DNA from: Bacteroidota bacterium
GTDB lineage: Bacteria; Bacteroidota; Bacteroidia; Flavobacteriales; Flavobacteriaceae
DNA length: 64,000 nt
Reading direction: 5' to 3'
Assembly: GCA_018829465.1 (NCBI GenBank)
Contig: JAHJTN010000017.1
Coordinates: 1-64,000, forward strand
Shown: in pieces, positions 47,627-56,847 of the stretch
Layout: every line of letters begins with the position of its first letter
Numbering within the stretch: position 1 is the stretch's first letter
Made by a program: the position numbers and the translations under genes
The notes under the pieces: model-generated
What the model was told of the DNA's origin: nothing
The model's input: only the letters and a program-made list of their open reading frames with translations
The model's database searches: none

Positions 47627-48772
47627 ATGAAAAAAGAACCTAAAAGAGTGCTTTTTATCGATCGTGATGGCACACTCATCAACGAGCCGGCAGATGAACA
47701 AATAGATGCTTTTGAAAAATTAACCTTTTATCCGAAGGCGATCACTGTCATGGCCAAAATTGCGAAAAATCTAGATTTTGAATTGGTGATGGTCACCAAT
47801 CAAGACGGTTTGGGTACAGACAGTTATCCGGAAAATACCTTTTGGCCTGTACAAGAACTAGTTCTGAAAACATTTGAAAACGAAGGTGTTATCTTTGATG
47901 AAATCTGCATTGACAGGAGTTTTCCTCATGAAAATCTTCCAACGCGTAAACCCGGAACGGGTATGCTTAAACCATATTTTTCTGATGCTTACGATTTGAA
48001 AAACTCTTACGTAATTGGCGATAGAATGACCGATGTGGTATTGGCTAATAACTTAGGCTGTAAAGCCATTTATATAAATAACAATCCGAATTTGGGCAAA
48101 GCAGAACTCTATGAAAAACAACAAAATTTAGCGCCGCTCATTGCGCTGGAAACCCAAGATTGGGATGATATCTACACCTTACTTGCCGGCGGAAATAGAA
48201 AAGCGGAAACCCACAGAAAAACCAACGAGACAGATGTAACTGTTCAGCTCAACCTCGATGGCACGGGTAAAAGCGATATACAAACGGGCTTGCCCTTTTT
48301 CGATCATATGCTCGACCAACTCGCCCGTCACGGACAAATGGATATAGCAATCAAAACAGTGGGCGATTTACATGTGGATGAGCACCACACCATAGAAGAT
48401 ACTGCCATCGCGCTAGGCGAAACCGTTGCCAAAGCCTTGGGCGATAAGCGCGGCATAGAGCGCTACGGATTTTGTTTGCCCATGGACGATTGTTTGGCAC
48501 AAGTTGCTATCGATTTTGGCGGAAGAAACTGGATAGAGTGGCAGGCACAGTTTACACGAGAAAAAATAGGGGAGATGCCTACCGAAATGTTTTTTCATTT
48601 TTTCAAATCGTTTTCCGATGGCGCAAAAGCCAACTTAAATATTAAAGCCGAAGGCACCAACGAACACCACAAAATTGAGGCAGTTTTTAAAGCCTTCGCC
48701 AAAGCCATCAAAATGGCCGTCAAGCGCGATGTAGAAAAATTGATTCTACCGAGCACCAAAGGCATGTTGTAA
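47627..48772 (+). CDS. hisB: Bifunctional histidinol-phosphatase / imidazoleglycerol-phosphate dehydratase
   Basis: 381 residues, two domains. The N-terminal HAD phosphatase (1-175) has the nucleophile in [13 protein letters not shown] and [16 protein letters not shown]. The C-terminal IGP dehydratase (about 190-381) has the manganese-binding [14 protein letters not shown] and [15 protein letters not shown]-type [16 protein letters not shown], and a second HH segment in [17 protein letters not shown]. The fusion is as in enterobacteria and many Flavobacteriia. Catalyses steps 6 and 8 of the pathway. Confidence 0.97.
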   Translation: MKKEPKRVLFIDRDGTLINEPADEQIDAFEKLTFYPKAITVMAKIAKNLDFELVMVTNQDGLGTDSYPENTFWPVQELVLKTFENEGVIFDEICIDRSFPHENLPTRKPGTGMLKPYFSDAYDLKNSYVIGDRMTDVVLANNLGCKAIYINNNPNLGKAELYEKQQNLAPLIALETQDWDDIYTLLAGGNRKAETHRKTNETDVTVQLNLDGTGKSDIQTGLPFFDHMLDQLARHGQMDIAIKTVGDLHVDEHHTIEDTAIALGETVAKALGDKRGIERYGFCLPMDDCLAQVAIDFGGRNWIEWQAQFTREKIGEMPTEMFFHFFKSFSDGAKANLNIKAEGTNEHHKIEAVFKAFAKAIKMAVKRDVEKLILPSTKGML

Positions 48773-48830
48773 AGTGGGTTGTGAATATTAATAAAAGAAA
48801 TGCTGTTTGATGTGTATTAATTAAGTGAAA

Positions 48831-49415
48831 ATGATAAAAATCACCCTGATAGATTACGGAGCCGGCAACACACAAAGTGTACTTTTTGCCTTAAAAAGAT
48901 TGGGTTATTTGGCCACGTTGAGTCATGATCCTATGGAAATTGAGGCTTCTGACAAGGTGATTTTTCCGGGTGTAGGCGAAGCGGGCAGTGCCATGGCAAA
49001 ATTGCAAGCTACAGGTCTGGATCGTTTGATTCCTAAACTGCAACAACCCGTATTAGGTATCTGTTTGGGGATGCAACTCATGTGTGCCCACTCAGAAGAA
49101 GGGAATACCCAAGGCTTAGGTATTTTTGATGTGAATGTCAAAAAATTTGACAACCGCTTAAAAGTGCCTCAAATTGGCTGGAATAGTATAACAAACCTAC
49201 AAGGGAGCTTGTTTAAAAACGTATCAGAAGGCGCGTTTATGTATTTGGTTCACAGTTTTTACGCACCGCTGTCCGATTATACAACTGCTGTATCTGACTA
49301 CGGCATCAAGTACACCGTTGCTTTACAAAAAGATAATTTTTACGGCTTGCAATTTCACCCCGAAAAGAGTAGCCTGGACGGAAGTAAAATCTTACAAAAC
49401 TTTTTAGAATTATAG
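48831..49415 (+). CDS. hisH: Imidazole glycerol phosphate synthase, glutaminase subunit
   Basis: 194 residues from ATG 48831; GTG at 48825 is an alternative two codons earlier. Class I glutamine amidotransferase: the nucleophile Cys in [16 protein letters not shown], and His and Glu in [13 protein letters not shown]. It makes ammonia for HisF, with which it forms the IGP synthase complex. No hisF is present in this window, so its partner must lie elsewhere or be missing. One base separates its TAG from the hisA ATG. Confidence 0.96.
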   Translation: MIKITLIDYGAGNTQSVLFALKRLGYLATLSHDPMEIEASDKVIFPGVGEAGSAMAKLQATGLDRLIPKLQQPVLGICLGMQLMCAHSEEGNTQGLGIFDVNVKKFDNRLKVPQIGWNSITNLQGSLFKNVSEGAFMYLVHSFYAPLSDYTTAVSDYGIKYTVALQKDNFYGLQFHPEKSSLDGSKILQNFLEL

Positions 49416-49416
49416 C

Positions 49417-50211
49417 ATGCGCATTATTCCTGCAATCGACATCATAGATGGCAAGTGTGTACGTCTCTCAAAAGGCGACTACAGCACACAAAAGATATAC
49501 AATGAAGATCCCTTAGAAGTGGCCAAGTCTTTTGAAGCCCATGGCATTCAATTTTTACACGTGGTGGATTTGGACGGTGCCAAATCGCAGCACATTGTCA
49601 ATTACAAGGTGTTGGAACGCATCGCAACAAACACTTCGCTGCAAATTGATTTTGGGGGCGGTATAAAATCTGACAAAGATTTACAAATTGCATTTGAATC
49701 GGGTGCGTCACAAATCACAGGTGGCAGCATTGCCGTTAAAAACCCAACATTGTTTCAAAATTGGCTATCGAGCTATGGTTCGGATAAAATTGTTTTAGGC
49801 GCCGATGCTATGGAAGGAAAAATTGCCGTTTCGGGTTGGCAAGAAACCTCGCAATCTGATTTGATTCCTTTTGTGAAATCGTATTTGGAAAAAGGCGTTC
49901 GATACGTTATTTGTACCGATATTTCCAAAGATGGCATGCTACAAGGCCCCGCATTTGATTTATACAAACAGATGATAGACGAACTGCATACAAAAGATAA
50001 CTCTTTGAAATTAATTGCGTCTGGAGGTATTTCTCATATAGATGAATTGCCAAAACTCAATGCTTTGGGCTGTGAAGGTGTAATTATTGGTAAGGCGATT
50101 TATGAAAATCATATTTCTCTAAAAGATTTAGAAAAATTGATTTTGGATGGTTTCTCAAAACAGGAGGACAGCGCTTTTTTATTCAACCGGTTTTACCGTT
50201 ATATTTTTTAA
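49417..50211 (+). CDS. hisA: ProFAR isomerase HisA, with an extra C-terminal tail; last gene of a shortened his operon
   Basis: 264 residues, a TIM barrel that isomerises ProFAR to [25 protein letters not shown] with the catalytic Asp8, the phosphate sites [12 protein letters not shown] and [13 protein letters not shown], and [18 protein letters not shown] with a second Asp are all present, so the enzyme looks active. Typical HisA ends near residue 243 (at LEKLIL). Here about 20 more residues ([21 protein letters not shown] region) follow, and the last 33 bp overlap the end of the opposite-strand lipoprotein gene. hisF and hisI(E), which normally follow, are not found. Confidence 0.95.
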   Translation: MRIIPAIDIIDGKCVRLSKGDYSTQKIYNEDPLEVAKSFEAHGIQFLHVVDLDGAKSQHIVNYKVLERIATNTSLQIDFGGGIKSDKDLQIAFESGASQITGGSIAVKNPTLFQNWLSSYGSDKIVLGADAMEGKIAVSGWQETSQSDLIPFVKSYLEKGVRYVICTDISKDGMLQGPAFDLYKQMIDELHTKDNSLKLIASGGISHIDELPKLNALGCEGVIIGKAIYENHISLKDLEKLILDGFSKQEDSAFLFNRFYRYIF

Positions 50212-50931
50212 TTCAATTTCCGACAATTTTTCCAGAGACCCGGATGTGAACAAACTGTCAATGGTGAACAAATTGATGTCTTCCGACGCCGGCTTCAGGT
50301 TGTGGTAATCTGAAAAACGAATGCCCCCGATGCGCCTGACGTTGAAGGCCTCTCTAAACCGGATGCCGCCTCCGTCTGTATGATATAAATAAGCCAAATA
50401 ATCGACCGAAAAATCTTTTTTGTCAATCCAATATAAAAAAACATCTTCAAAATCTTCGCCACCGCCTTCTTGTGTAAAAGTGACCTTTATTTTGTAGTAT
50501 TCAACCTCTTTAATTTTTACATCATCAAGTAGTGTTTTTTGAACGGCCTTGTCGTTTAATCCGTAAGGTAGATAGGCGAAATAATGTACAGAGTTGACCG
50601 AGTTGCTGTATTTGTTTGCCATACTGTCTATCACTTGCACCGGCGCACCGTTTATCAGTCTGCGATAGCCATCGGTGCCGATGATATCTTGTATGGCATT
50701 ACTCAAACTGTCTGTTTGCGTGCGGCTGTATTCGTAAAAACCGTGATTTCGAATCGATTCGTAATGCATATTTCTGAAATCGAATGCAATATGCGCTTTT
50801 TTGTATAAGTCGCCTCCGGTAGAATCTATGGCACGGGTTACGATTTCATTCGCCGTTAGGAGTGGTTTGGGTGCTTCGCCGCATGAAATCATTAATAAAC
50901 TAAAAGTGAGCAATGCGATGACAGTCTTCAT
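50179..50931 (-). CDS. DUF6503-like lipoprotein of unknown function
   Basis: 250 residues from ATG 50931; the frame extends to 50967. [17 protein letters not shown] is a lipoprotein signal with Cys17. The mature part begins with a segment ([22 protein letters not shown]) seen in many flavobacterial lipoproteins of DUF6503 type, and is beta-rich, with [19 protein letters not shown]. It may bind a lipid or hydrophobic ligand in the way of LolA/LppX-like folds; that is a guess from the pattern. Its 3' end overlaps hisA, and it is divergent from smpB. Confidence 0.78.
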   Translation of the reverse strand: MKTVIALLTFSLLMISCGEAPKPLLTANEIVTRAIDSTGGDLYKKAHIAFDFRNMHYESIRNHGFYEYSRTQTDSLSNAIQDIIGTDGYRRLINGAPVQVIDSMANKYSNSVNSVHYFAYLPYGLNDKAVQKTLLDDVKIKEVEYYKIKVTFTQEGGGEDFEDVFLYWIDKKDFSVDYLAYLYHTDGGGIRFREAFNVRRIGGIRFSDYHNLKPASEDINLFTIDSLFTSGSLEKLSEIELKNITVKPVE

Positions 50932-50978
50932 GAAAAGAGGGTTAAAATATTTGGCTAATTTAATCAAATTTCAACGTT

Positions 50979-51008
50979 TTGAAGCTGGCTTATTTGTTAC
51001 TACTTTTG
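50979..51008 (+). promoter_or_regulatory. Promoter for smpB (TTG - 19 nt - TACTTTTG)
   Basis: TTG at 50979-50981, 19 nt, TACTTTTG at 51001-51008. The ATG at 51014 is only 5 nt beyond, so the transcript is probably leaderless or nearly so. Confidence 0.6.
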
Positions 51009-51013
51009 CAGGC

Positions 51014-51469
51014 ATGCAAAAACACATCAACATACTGAACAAACGCGCGCGTTTCGACTTCGAGATACTAGACAAGTATGTTGCGGGCATTCAACTCACC
51101 GGAACGGAAATCAAGTCTATTCGGATGAGCAAGGCTTCTATTACTGAAAGTTTTTGCGAATTTCAAGGGCACGAACTTTTTGTAGTGAATATGTACATAC
51201 AAGAATACGCTTTCGGAACACATTACAACCACAATCCGAGAAATGCCCGACGGCTGTTGTTACATAAAAAGGAACTCAAAGCCCTTCAAAAAAGTGTGGA
51301 AACAAAAGGATTGACTATTGTACCGTTGAAACTTTTTATCAACGACCGGGGATTGGCCAAATTGGAAATTGCACTTTGTCGCGGTAAAAAGCTATACGAC
51401 AAGCGGGAAACCATCAAACAGCGCGACACAGACCGAAAACTCGATCAAATTAAAAAGGCGTATCGCTAG
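51014..51469 (+). CDS. smpB: SsrA-binding protein SmpB
   Basis: 151 residues from ATG 51014; the open frame extends to 50801, inside the divergent gene, but the family begins here ([20 protein letters not shown]). Binds tmRNA and delivers it to stalled ribosomes. [16 protein letters not shown] and [20 protein letters not shown] form the beta-barrel, and the basic tail ([20 protein letters not shown]) reaches the decoding centre. The ssrA gene is not in this window. Its TAG stop is shared as CTAG with the convergent prfB stop. Confidence 0.97.
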   Translation: MQKHINILNKRARFDFEILDKYVAGIQLTGTEIKSIRMSKASITESFCEFQGHELFVVNMYIQEYAFGTHYNHNPRNARRLLLHKKELKALQKSVETKGLTIVPLKLFINDRGLAKLEIALCRGKKLYDKRETIKQRDTDRKLDQIKKAYR

Positions 51470-52561
51470 TTTTCTTTCTGTCCCATAGACATCAGATAAG
51501 CTTTTAAAAAAGGATCCAATTCGCCATTCATTACAGCATCTACGTCCGATGTTTCGTGGCTAGTTCGGACGTCTTTGACCAGTTTATACGGATGCATCAC
51601 ATAGTTTCTAATCTGCGAACCCCATTCAATTTTCATCTTTCCTGCTTCTATTTCACTGCGTTGTTGCAACTGCTTGCGAAGTTCAATTTCATAGAGTTGC
51701 GATTTTAACATTTGCAAAGCCCTACTGCGGTTATCGTGTTGCGAACGCGTTTCCGAACAGGTTATTTGTATGCCCGTAGGTTTGTGAAAGAGCTGTACTT
51801 TGGTTTCAACTTTGTTCACATTTTGTCCACCGGCACCACTAGACCGTGCTGTAGTTATTTCTATATCTGCCGGATTGATTTCAATTTCGATAGTGTCGTC
51901 AACCAAAGGATATACATAAACAGAGACAAAAGAGGTGTGTCTTTTGGCATTGCTGTCAAAAGGAGAGATGCGCACCAACCGGTGGACACCGTTTTCCCCT
52001 TTGAGGTAGCCGAAAGCAAAATCGCCTTCAATTTCCAATGTTACGGTTTTGATACCCGCCACATCGCCTTCTTGCAAGTTGAGTTCTTTGATTTTGTAAC
52101 CTTGTTTTTGCGCCCACATCATATACATGCGCATGAGCATTTGCGCCCAATCGCAACTTTCCGTACCCCCTGCGCCGGCCGTTATTTGCAAAACCGCGCT
52201 CAACACATCACCTTCTTCCGAGAGCATGTTTCGAAACTCCAGGTCTTCTAGTTTTGTGAGTGTTTTTTGATAGACATCCTCCAAGTCCTGTGCATCGGCA
52301 TCACCGTCTTTAACAAAAGAGTAGGTGAGTTCGAGTTCTTCGCCGAGTTCTACCAAATCCAAGTAATCTTTGACCCAACGTTTTTTTACACGCAAAGATT
52401 GCATCAAGATTTCGGCTTCTTTGGGATTGTTCCAAAAATTAGGATCGAAAGTTTTTTCTTCTTCGTTGGCTATTTCAATTTCTTTGGCATCTATGTCAAA
52501 GATACCTCCTCAGCGCACCGAGGCGCTCCAAAACGTCCTTAACCAAATCATGTGTAATCAT
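51466..52561 (-). CDS. prfB: Peptide chain release factor 2, with programmed +1 frameshift
   Basis: Terminates translation at UGA and UAA. Frame 0 starts at ATG 52561 and encodes 21 residues ([21 protein letters not shown]) up to an in-frame TGA at 52498-52496. A +1 shift at CTTTGAC continues as [14 protein letters not shown]... to the stop at 51466, about 365 residues in all. The GGQ motif is in [20 protein letters not shown], and the family pattern [19 protein letters not shown] is intact. The SPF tripeptide for stop recognition is present. The gene autoregulates: low RF2 gives more pausing at UGA and more shift. The stop codon is TAG, read only by RF1. Confidence 0.96.
52495..52510 (-). 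promoter_or_regulatory. prfB programmed frameshift site
   Basis: The minus strand reads AGGAGG (52510-52505), TAT, then CTTTGAC (52501-52495). This is a Shine-Dalgarno-like stimulator at the usual distance from the slippery CUU-UGA-C. Confidence 0.95.
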
Positions 52562-52579
52562 ACTTTTAAATAATTTCTA

Positions 52580-52587
52580 CAAAAATA
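52580..52587 (-). promoter_or_regulatory. Promoter -7 box for prfB
   Basis: The minus strand reads TATTTTTG, 18 nt before the prfB ATG. No clear -33 TTG. The rest of the 292-nt gap to nifJ holds only an AGGTTGAA/TTCAACCT long-range inverted repeat and AT-rich sequence. Confidence 0.4.
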
Positions 52588-52853
52588 GGTGTATTGTATG
52601 AATTATCGCAGAAAGAATTTACCGAAATGCTATCAGCTTTTGTGAAGGTTGAAACCATCTAAATATCAGACAAAGCTACCGCAACTTATGTTAAAAAATC
52701 TAACAAGACCTTCAACCTGACAAATGTCATATTCTGAGCTTTTTATACAAGCTAATTTTATATCGTCATAAAAATCAGTTCCGGTAAAGTCGCTTTTTAA
52801 ATCATTTTCAATCTACTAAGTCAGCCAACCGGGAATAAACAAAATAAAATATT

Positions 52854-55800
52854 ATGGAAAAAAAGTTTTCAAAACTCATTTGCGATGCCAATGAGGCTGT
52901 TGCAAGAGTGGCACACAAGACCAATGAAGTGTGTGCCATTTATCCTATTACACCTGCGTCGCCTATGGGTGAACATGTAGATGTGTTCAGTGCCAATAAC
53001 CAAATGAATATTTGGAAAAACATCCCGCGAATTGTAGAAATGCAAAGCGAGGGTGGTGCTGCGGGTGCAGTACATGGCTCTTTGCAAGCCGGTGCATTGA
53101 CCACAACTTTTACCGCATCTCAAGGCCTGCTTCTGATGATTCCTAATATGTATAAAATAGCCGGCGAGTTGTTGCCCTGTGTAATTCACGTAGCCGCAAG
53201 AACCGTGGCCACACATGCCTTGTCTATTTTTGGCGATCACTCCGATGTAATGGCCACAAGGCAAACCGGTTTTGCCATGCTTTTTGGCGGATCTGTACAA
53301 GAAGCACAAGACATGGCACTCATCGCACAGGTAGCTACATTAAAATCGAGAGTGCCATTCCTCAATATTTTTGACGGATTTCGTACCTCACATGAAATTT
53401 CAAAAATAGATGCCATTCCGGATGAAGTCATCAAAGCCATGATGCCCGAAGACAAAATAGACGAATTCAAAAGCCGTTCCCTTGATCCGGACCATCCGGT
53501 TGTCCGCGGAACTTCACAAAACCCGGATGTATTCTTCCAAGCCCGAGAAGCTTCCAACAGCTGTTACCAAAAGGTGCCAGCCATTGTAGCCGAAACCATG
53601 GATATATTTTACCAACAAACAGGAAGGCGTTATCATCTGTTTGACTATATCGGTCATCCCGAGGCGGAGCGGGTTGTTGTCATTATGGGCTCCGGACAAG
53701 GTGCTGTGAAAGAAACCGTAGATACCATGGTGGCTAACGGCGAAAAAGTTGGCGCACTTTTTGTTCGACTGTACAGGCCTTTCGATTCAAAAGCACTGTT
53801 AAATATGCTTCCCAAAACGGTTCAAAAAATAGCAGTTTTGGATAGAACAAAAGAGCCGGGCAGTGTGGGTGAACCTTTGTATTTAGATATCGTGACGGCT
53901 TTCTCGGAATCAGAAGAAAAGCTACCAAAAATTGTAGGTGGCAGGTATGGAATTTCATCCAAAGAATTTACGCCTAAAATGGTAAAAGGTGTTTACGACA
54001 ATCTTATTTTGTCACAACCTAAAAACCATTTTACAGTTGGTATTATAGACGATATCACACATACGCATTTGGAGATAGATGAAAACTTCGAAATCCCCCG
54101 AAGCACCATCGGTTGTATGTTTTACGGTTTGGGCGCAGACGGCACCGTAGGTGCCAACAAAAATTCGATTAAAATTATCGGCGAAACGACAGATAATTTT
54201 GTGCAGGGTTATTTTGTGTATGATTCTAAAAAAGCAGGCGCACAAACCATATCGCATTTGCGTTTTGGCCCCAATCCGATTCATTCGACCTATCTTATAG
54301 AAAAAGCAGATTTCATTGCTTGTCATCAGTTTAATTTCATCAACAAATACGATGTTTTGTCACGCCTCAAAAAAGGAGGGACCTTCTTGTTGAATGCACC
54401 GTTCTCTAAAGACGAGGTATGGGATGTGCTTCCTCAAAAACTGCAAAATACCATTATTGATAAACAAGCCAAATTTTACGTTGTTGACGCCAGTCAGGTA
54501 GCACTTAATTCGCATTTGGGAAAACGCACCAATACGGTTTTACAAACGTGTTTCTTTGCCATTTCAGGCGTGCTTCCCAAGGATGAAGCCATTGCAAAAA
54601 TAAAAGGTGCGATTGTTAAAACCTACTCTCACAAAGGCGAGAAAATTGTAAAAATGAATTTTGATGCGGTAGATAATGCCTTAGAAAACTTGTTTGAAGT
54701 TGACTACAGTCAATCTAGTACGGGAAACAAAGCCATGTTGGGCGCTATGACACATGCTCCCGATGGTTTTGTGGCTGAAGTGCTCGAGAAAATTCTTGCC
54801 GGACTCGGCGATGAACTTCCTGTCAGTGCTTTTCCCATAGACGGTACCTTCCCTACCGGAACAACACAGTATGAAAAACGGGGCATAGCAGATTTTATTC
54901 CTGTTTGGGACGATACAGAACTTTGCACGCAGTGTAACAAGTGTGTAGCCATTTGTCCGCATGCAGCCATTCGTGCTAAAGTGGTCTCTAACGAAATTTT
55001 GGTTGGGGCGCCTCATTCTTTAAAAGCCACTCCGGCTAAGGGAAGACCTTTTGACAAAGATTTGGAGTCTTATGTTTTGCAAGTTTCTCCGGAAGATTGT
55101 ACCGGCTGCGACTTGTGTGTAGCTGTTTGCCCGGCCATTAGCAAAGAGATTGATGATTTTAGGGCCATCAATATGCGCAAAAAATTGGATGTGGCAGCCG
55201 AAGAAAATGTCAATTGGGAGTACTTTACAAAACTGCCAAACTACGACCGGTCCGAACTGCAGATTACCAACGTAAAAGGCGCACAATTTTTGGAACCTTT
55301 GTTTGAATTTTCGGGTGCTTGTTCCGGTTGTGGAGAAACGCCATATATCAAAATGTTGACCCAGCTCTACGGCGATCGCATACTCATTGCCAACGCCACG
55401 GGATGCTCTTCTATTTATGGAGGTAATCTACCCACAACACCTTATAAAACCAACGATAAGGGTAGGGGACCGGCTTGGGCAAATTCACTTTTTGAAGACA
55501 ACGCAGAGTTTGGACTAGGCATGAAATTGGCACTGACCAAGAAACAAGAAATAGCTGTAAACCTGTTAAAATCACTAGAGTTGTTAGTGGGTTCGGAGTT
55601 GGTTAATAATATTCTAAATAACCCCGAAGAAACAGAGAAACAAAAGGCCCAAAAATCTGATGATATAGACAAACTTCTAGAAGTTTTGAAGGTCGTCGAT
55701 AATGATGAAGACGCCGTCAAACTCAGTCATATGACAGAATACCTCAGAGACAAACAAGTATGGATTGTCGGTGGTGACGGATGGGCATACGATATTGGCT

Positions 55801-56387
55801 ACGGTGGTGTCGATCACGTTTTGGCTTCCGGCGAGAATATCAATATTATGGTATTGGATACAGAAGTTTATTCAAATACCGGTGGACAAACCTCGAAAGC
55901 TACACCATACGGTGCGAGTGCTAAGTTTTCGGTAGCAGGCAAACGGACAGGCAAGAAAAGCCTCGCTTTGCAAGCCATTTCTTATGGAAATGTATATGTG
56001 GCACAAATTGCTTTAGGGGCAAAAGACGTGCAAACACTCAAAGCCATTGAGGAAGCAGCTTCATATCCCGGCCCTTCGCTCATCGTAGCTTTCTCTCATT
56101 GCCAAGAACACGGCTACGACATGAAAGACGGTGCCGCACACCAAGAGGTTGCAGTAGAAACAGGATACTGGCCATTGTTCCGTTTTGACCCGTCCAAACC
56201 CAAAGGGCAAAAATTCAAACTGGACTCTAAAGCACCGAGCAGACCGTTAGAAGATTTTATGTATAAAGAGACCCGTTTTTCAAGAATAGCGAAAGACAAC
56301 CCTGTATTGGGTGCCGATTTGCTCAAGCACGCACAAGAAGATGTGGATACCAAGTGGGAACGCTTGGAGCTATTTAGAAGTTTGTAA
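52854..56387 (+). CDS. nifJ: Pyruvate:ferredoxin (flavodoxin) oxidoreductase
   Basis: 1177 residues, the single-chain homodimeric type. Oxidises pyruvate to acetyl-CoA and CO2, reducing ferredoxin or flavodoxin; usually oxygen sensitive. Domain I has YPITPASPMGEHVD and the TPP-related ASQGLLLMIPNMYK. The gamma-like domain follows near residues 415-630. Two 4Fe-4S clusters are in CTQCNKCVAICPHAAIR and CTGCDLCVAVCPA (near residues 690-760), another iron-sulfur ligand set starts at CSGCGETPY, and TPP binding is in VGGDGWAYDIGYGGVDHVLA with NTGGQ. Full length with no break. It may share a transcript with the next small gene. Confidence 0.97.
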   Translation: MEKKFSKLICDANEAVARVAHKTNEVCAIYPITPASPMGEHVDVFSANNQMNIWKNIPRIVEMQSEGGAAGAVHGSLQAGALTTTFTASQGLLLMIPNMYKIAGELLPCVIHVAARTVATHALSIFGDHSDVMATRQTGFAMLFGGSVQEAQDMALIAQVATLKSRVPFLNIFDGFRTSHEISKIDAIPDEVIKAMMPEDKIDEFKSRSLDPDHPVVRGTSQNPDVFFQAREASNSCYQKVPAIVAETMDIFYQQTGRRYHLFDYIGHPEAERVVVIMGSGQGAVKETVDTMVANGEKVGALFVRLYRPFDSKALLNMLPKTVQKIAVLDRTKEPGSVGEPLYLDIVTAFSESEEKLPKIVGGRYGISSKEFTPKMVKGVYDNLILSQPKNHFTVGIIDDITHTHLEIDENFEIPRSTIGCMFYGLGADGTVGANKNSIKIIGETTDNFVQGYFVYDSKKAGAQTISHLRFGPNPIHSTYLIEKADFIACHQFNFINKYDVLSRLKKGGTFLLNAPFSKDEVWDVLPQKLQNTIIDKQAKFYVVDASQVALNSHLGKRTNTVLQTCFFAISGVLPKDEAIAKIKGAIVKTYSHKGEKIVKMNFDAVDNALENLFEVDYSQSSTGNKAMLGAMTHAPDGFVAEVLEKILAGLGDELPVSAFPIDGTFPTGTTQYEKRGIADFIPVWDDTELCTQCNKCVAICPHAAIRAKVVSNEILVGAPHSLKATPAKGRPFDKDLESYVLQVSPEDCTGCDLCVAVCPAISKEIDDFRAINMRKKLDVAAEENVNWEYFTKLPNYDRSELQITNVKGAQFLEPLFEFSGACSGCGETPYIKMLTQLYGDRILIANATGCSSIYGGNLPTTPYKTNDKGRGPAWANSLFEDNAEFGLGMKLALTKKQEIAVNLLKSLELLVGSELVNNILNNPEETEKQKAQKSDDIDKLLEVLKVVDNDEDAVKLSHMTEYLRDKQVWIVGGDGWAYDIGYGGVDHVLASGENINIMVLDTEVYSNTGGQTSKATPYGASAKFSVAGKRTGKKSLALQAISYGNVYVAQIALGAKDVQTLKAIEEAASYPGPSLIVAFSHCQEHGYDMKDGAAHQEVAVETGYWPLFRFDPSKPKGQKFKLDSKAPSRPLEDFMYKETRFSRIAKDNPVLGADLLKHAQEDVDTKWERLELFRSL

Positions 56388-56396
56388 TCAATGTTA

Positions 56397-56433
56397 AAAG
56401 CGTGGGACACTACAGTTAGGTGTTTCACGCTTT
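56397..56433 (+). other. Hairpin between nifJ and the small downstream gene
   Basis: AAAGCGTG / CACGCTTT with additional inner pairs (GACAC / GTGTT), 9 nt after the nifJ stop. There is no T-run after it, so it looks more like an mRNA-stabilising or processing element than a terminator. Confidence 0.5.
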
Positions 56434-56454
56434 AAATGATAAAATAATGACGTT

Positions 56455-56835
56455 ATGAATACATTTAATGCCAATTTCTTATTCAGTGAAGCTTCGGGCA
56501 AACTGTCTAAGGCCAATGAAGAAATTTGCCGTCCGGAGGAAGACGTGGTTTCGTTTATGGTTTGTAAAAATTCGCAATTTGCTGTGGAAAGTTTTCTGAC
56601 CGGATATTTGTTACAGCACAATGTTACACCGGACAGCCATGCGACCATCAAAACACTGTATGAAAAGTGTTTGGAATTGAATCCGAAATTCAACCGTGTC
56701 AATCTTTCAGATTTTGACTGCCGGTCGCATCAAACAGAAAACAGGGATTGCACAGATCCCCTTAAAGTAAACAAATGCCTCAAAGTCGCCAATGACTTGG
56801 AAGCATTTTTAAAAGCAGAAAATATTTTGAATTGA
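56455..56835 (+). CDS. Small helical protein, HEPN-like
   Basis: 126 residues, mostly helical, no signal peptide. The pattern SKANEEICRPEEDVVSFMVCKNSQFAVESFLTGYLL followed by SHATIKTLYEKCLELNP resembles HEPN domains (nucleotide-binding or RNase-like helical bundles), but the R-x4-6-H motif of active RNase members is not seen. It lies 67 nt after nifJ on the same strand and is followed by a convergent gene, so it is likely co-expressed with nifJ; a metabolic role is unknown. Five cysteines are unusual for a small cytoplasmic protein. Confidence 0.7.
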   Translation: MNTFNANFLFSEASGKLSKANEEICRPEEDVVSFMVCKNSQFAVESFLTGYLLQHNVTPDSHATIKTLYEKCLELNPKFNRVNLSDFDCRSHQTENRDCTDPLKVNKCLKVANDLEAFLKAENILN

Positions 56836-56847
56836 GTTGTTTGGGCT

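Noticed and set aside
50801-51013. N-terminal extension of SmpB
   Set aside because: It is antisense to the DUF6503-like gene, overlaps the smpB promoter, and is not part of the family.
52407-52561. prfB as a pseudogene broken by an early stop
   Set aside because: The TGA sits in the exact programmed-frameshift context with the AGGAGG stimulator, and the +1 frame continues the protein.
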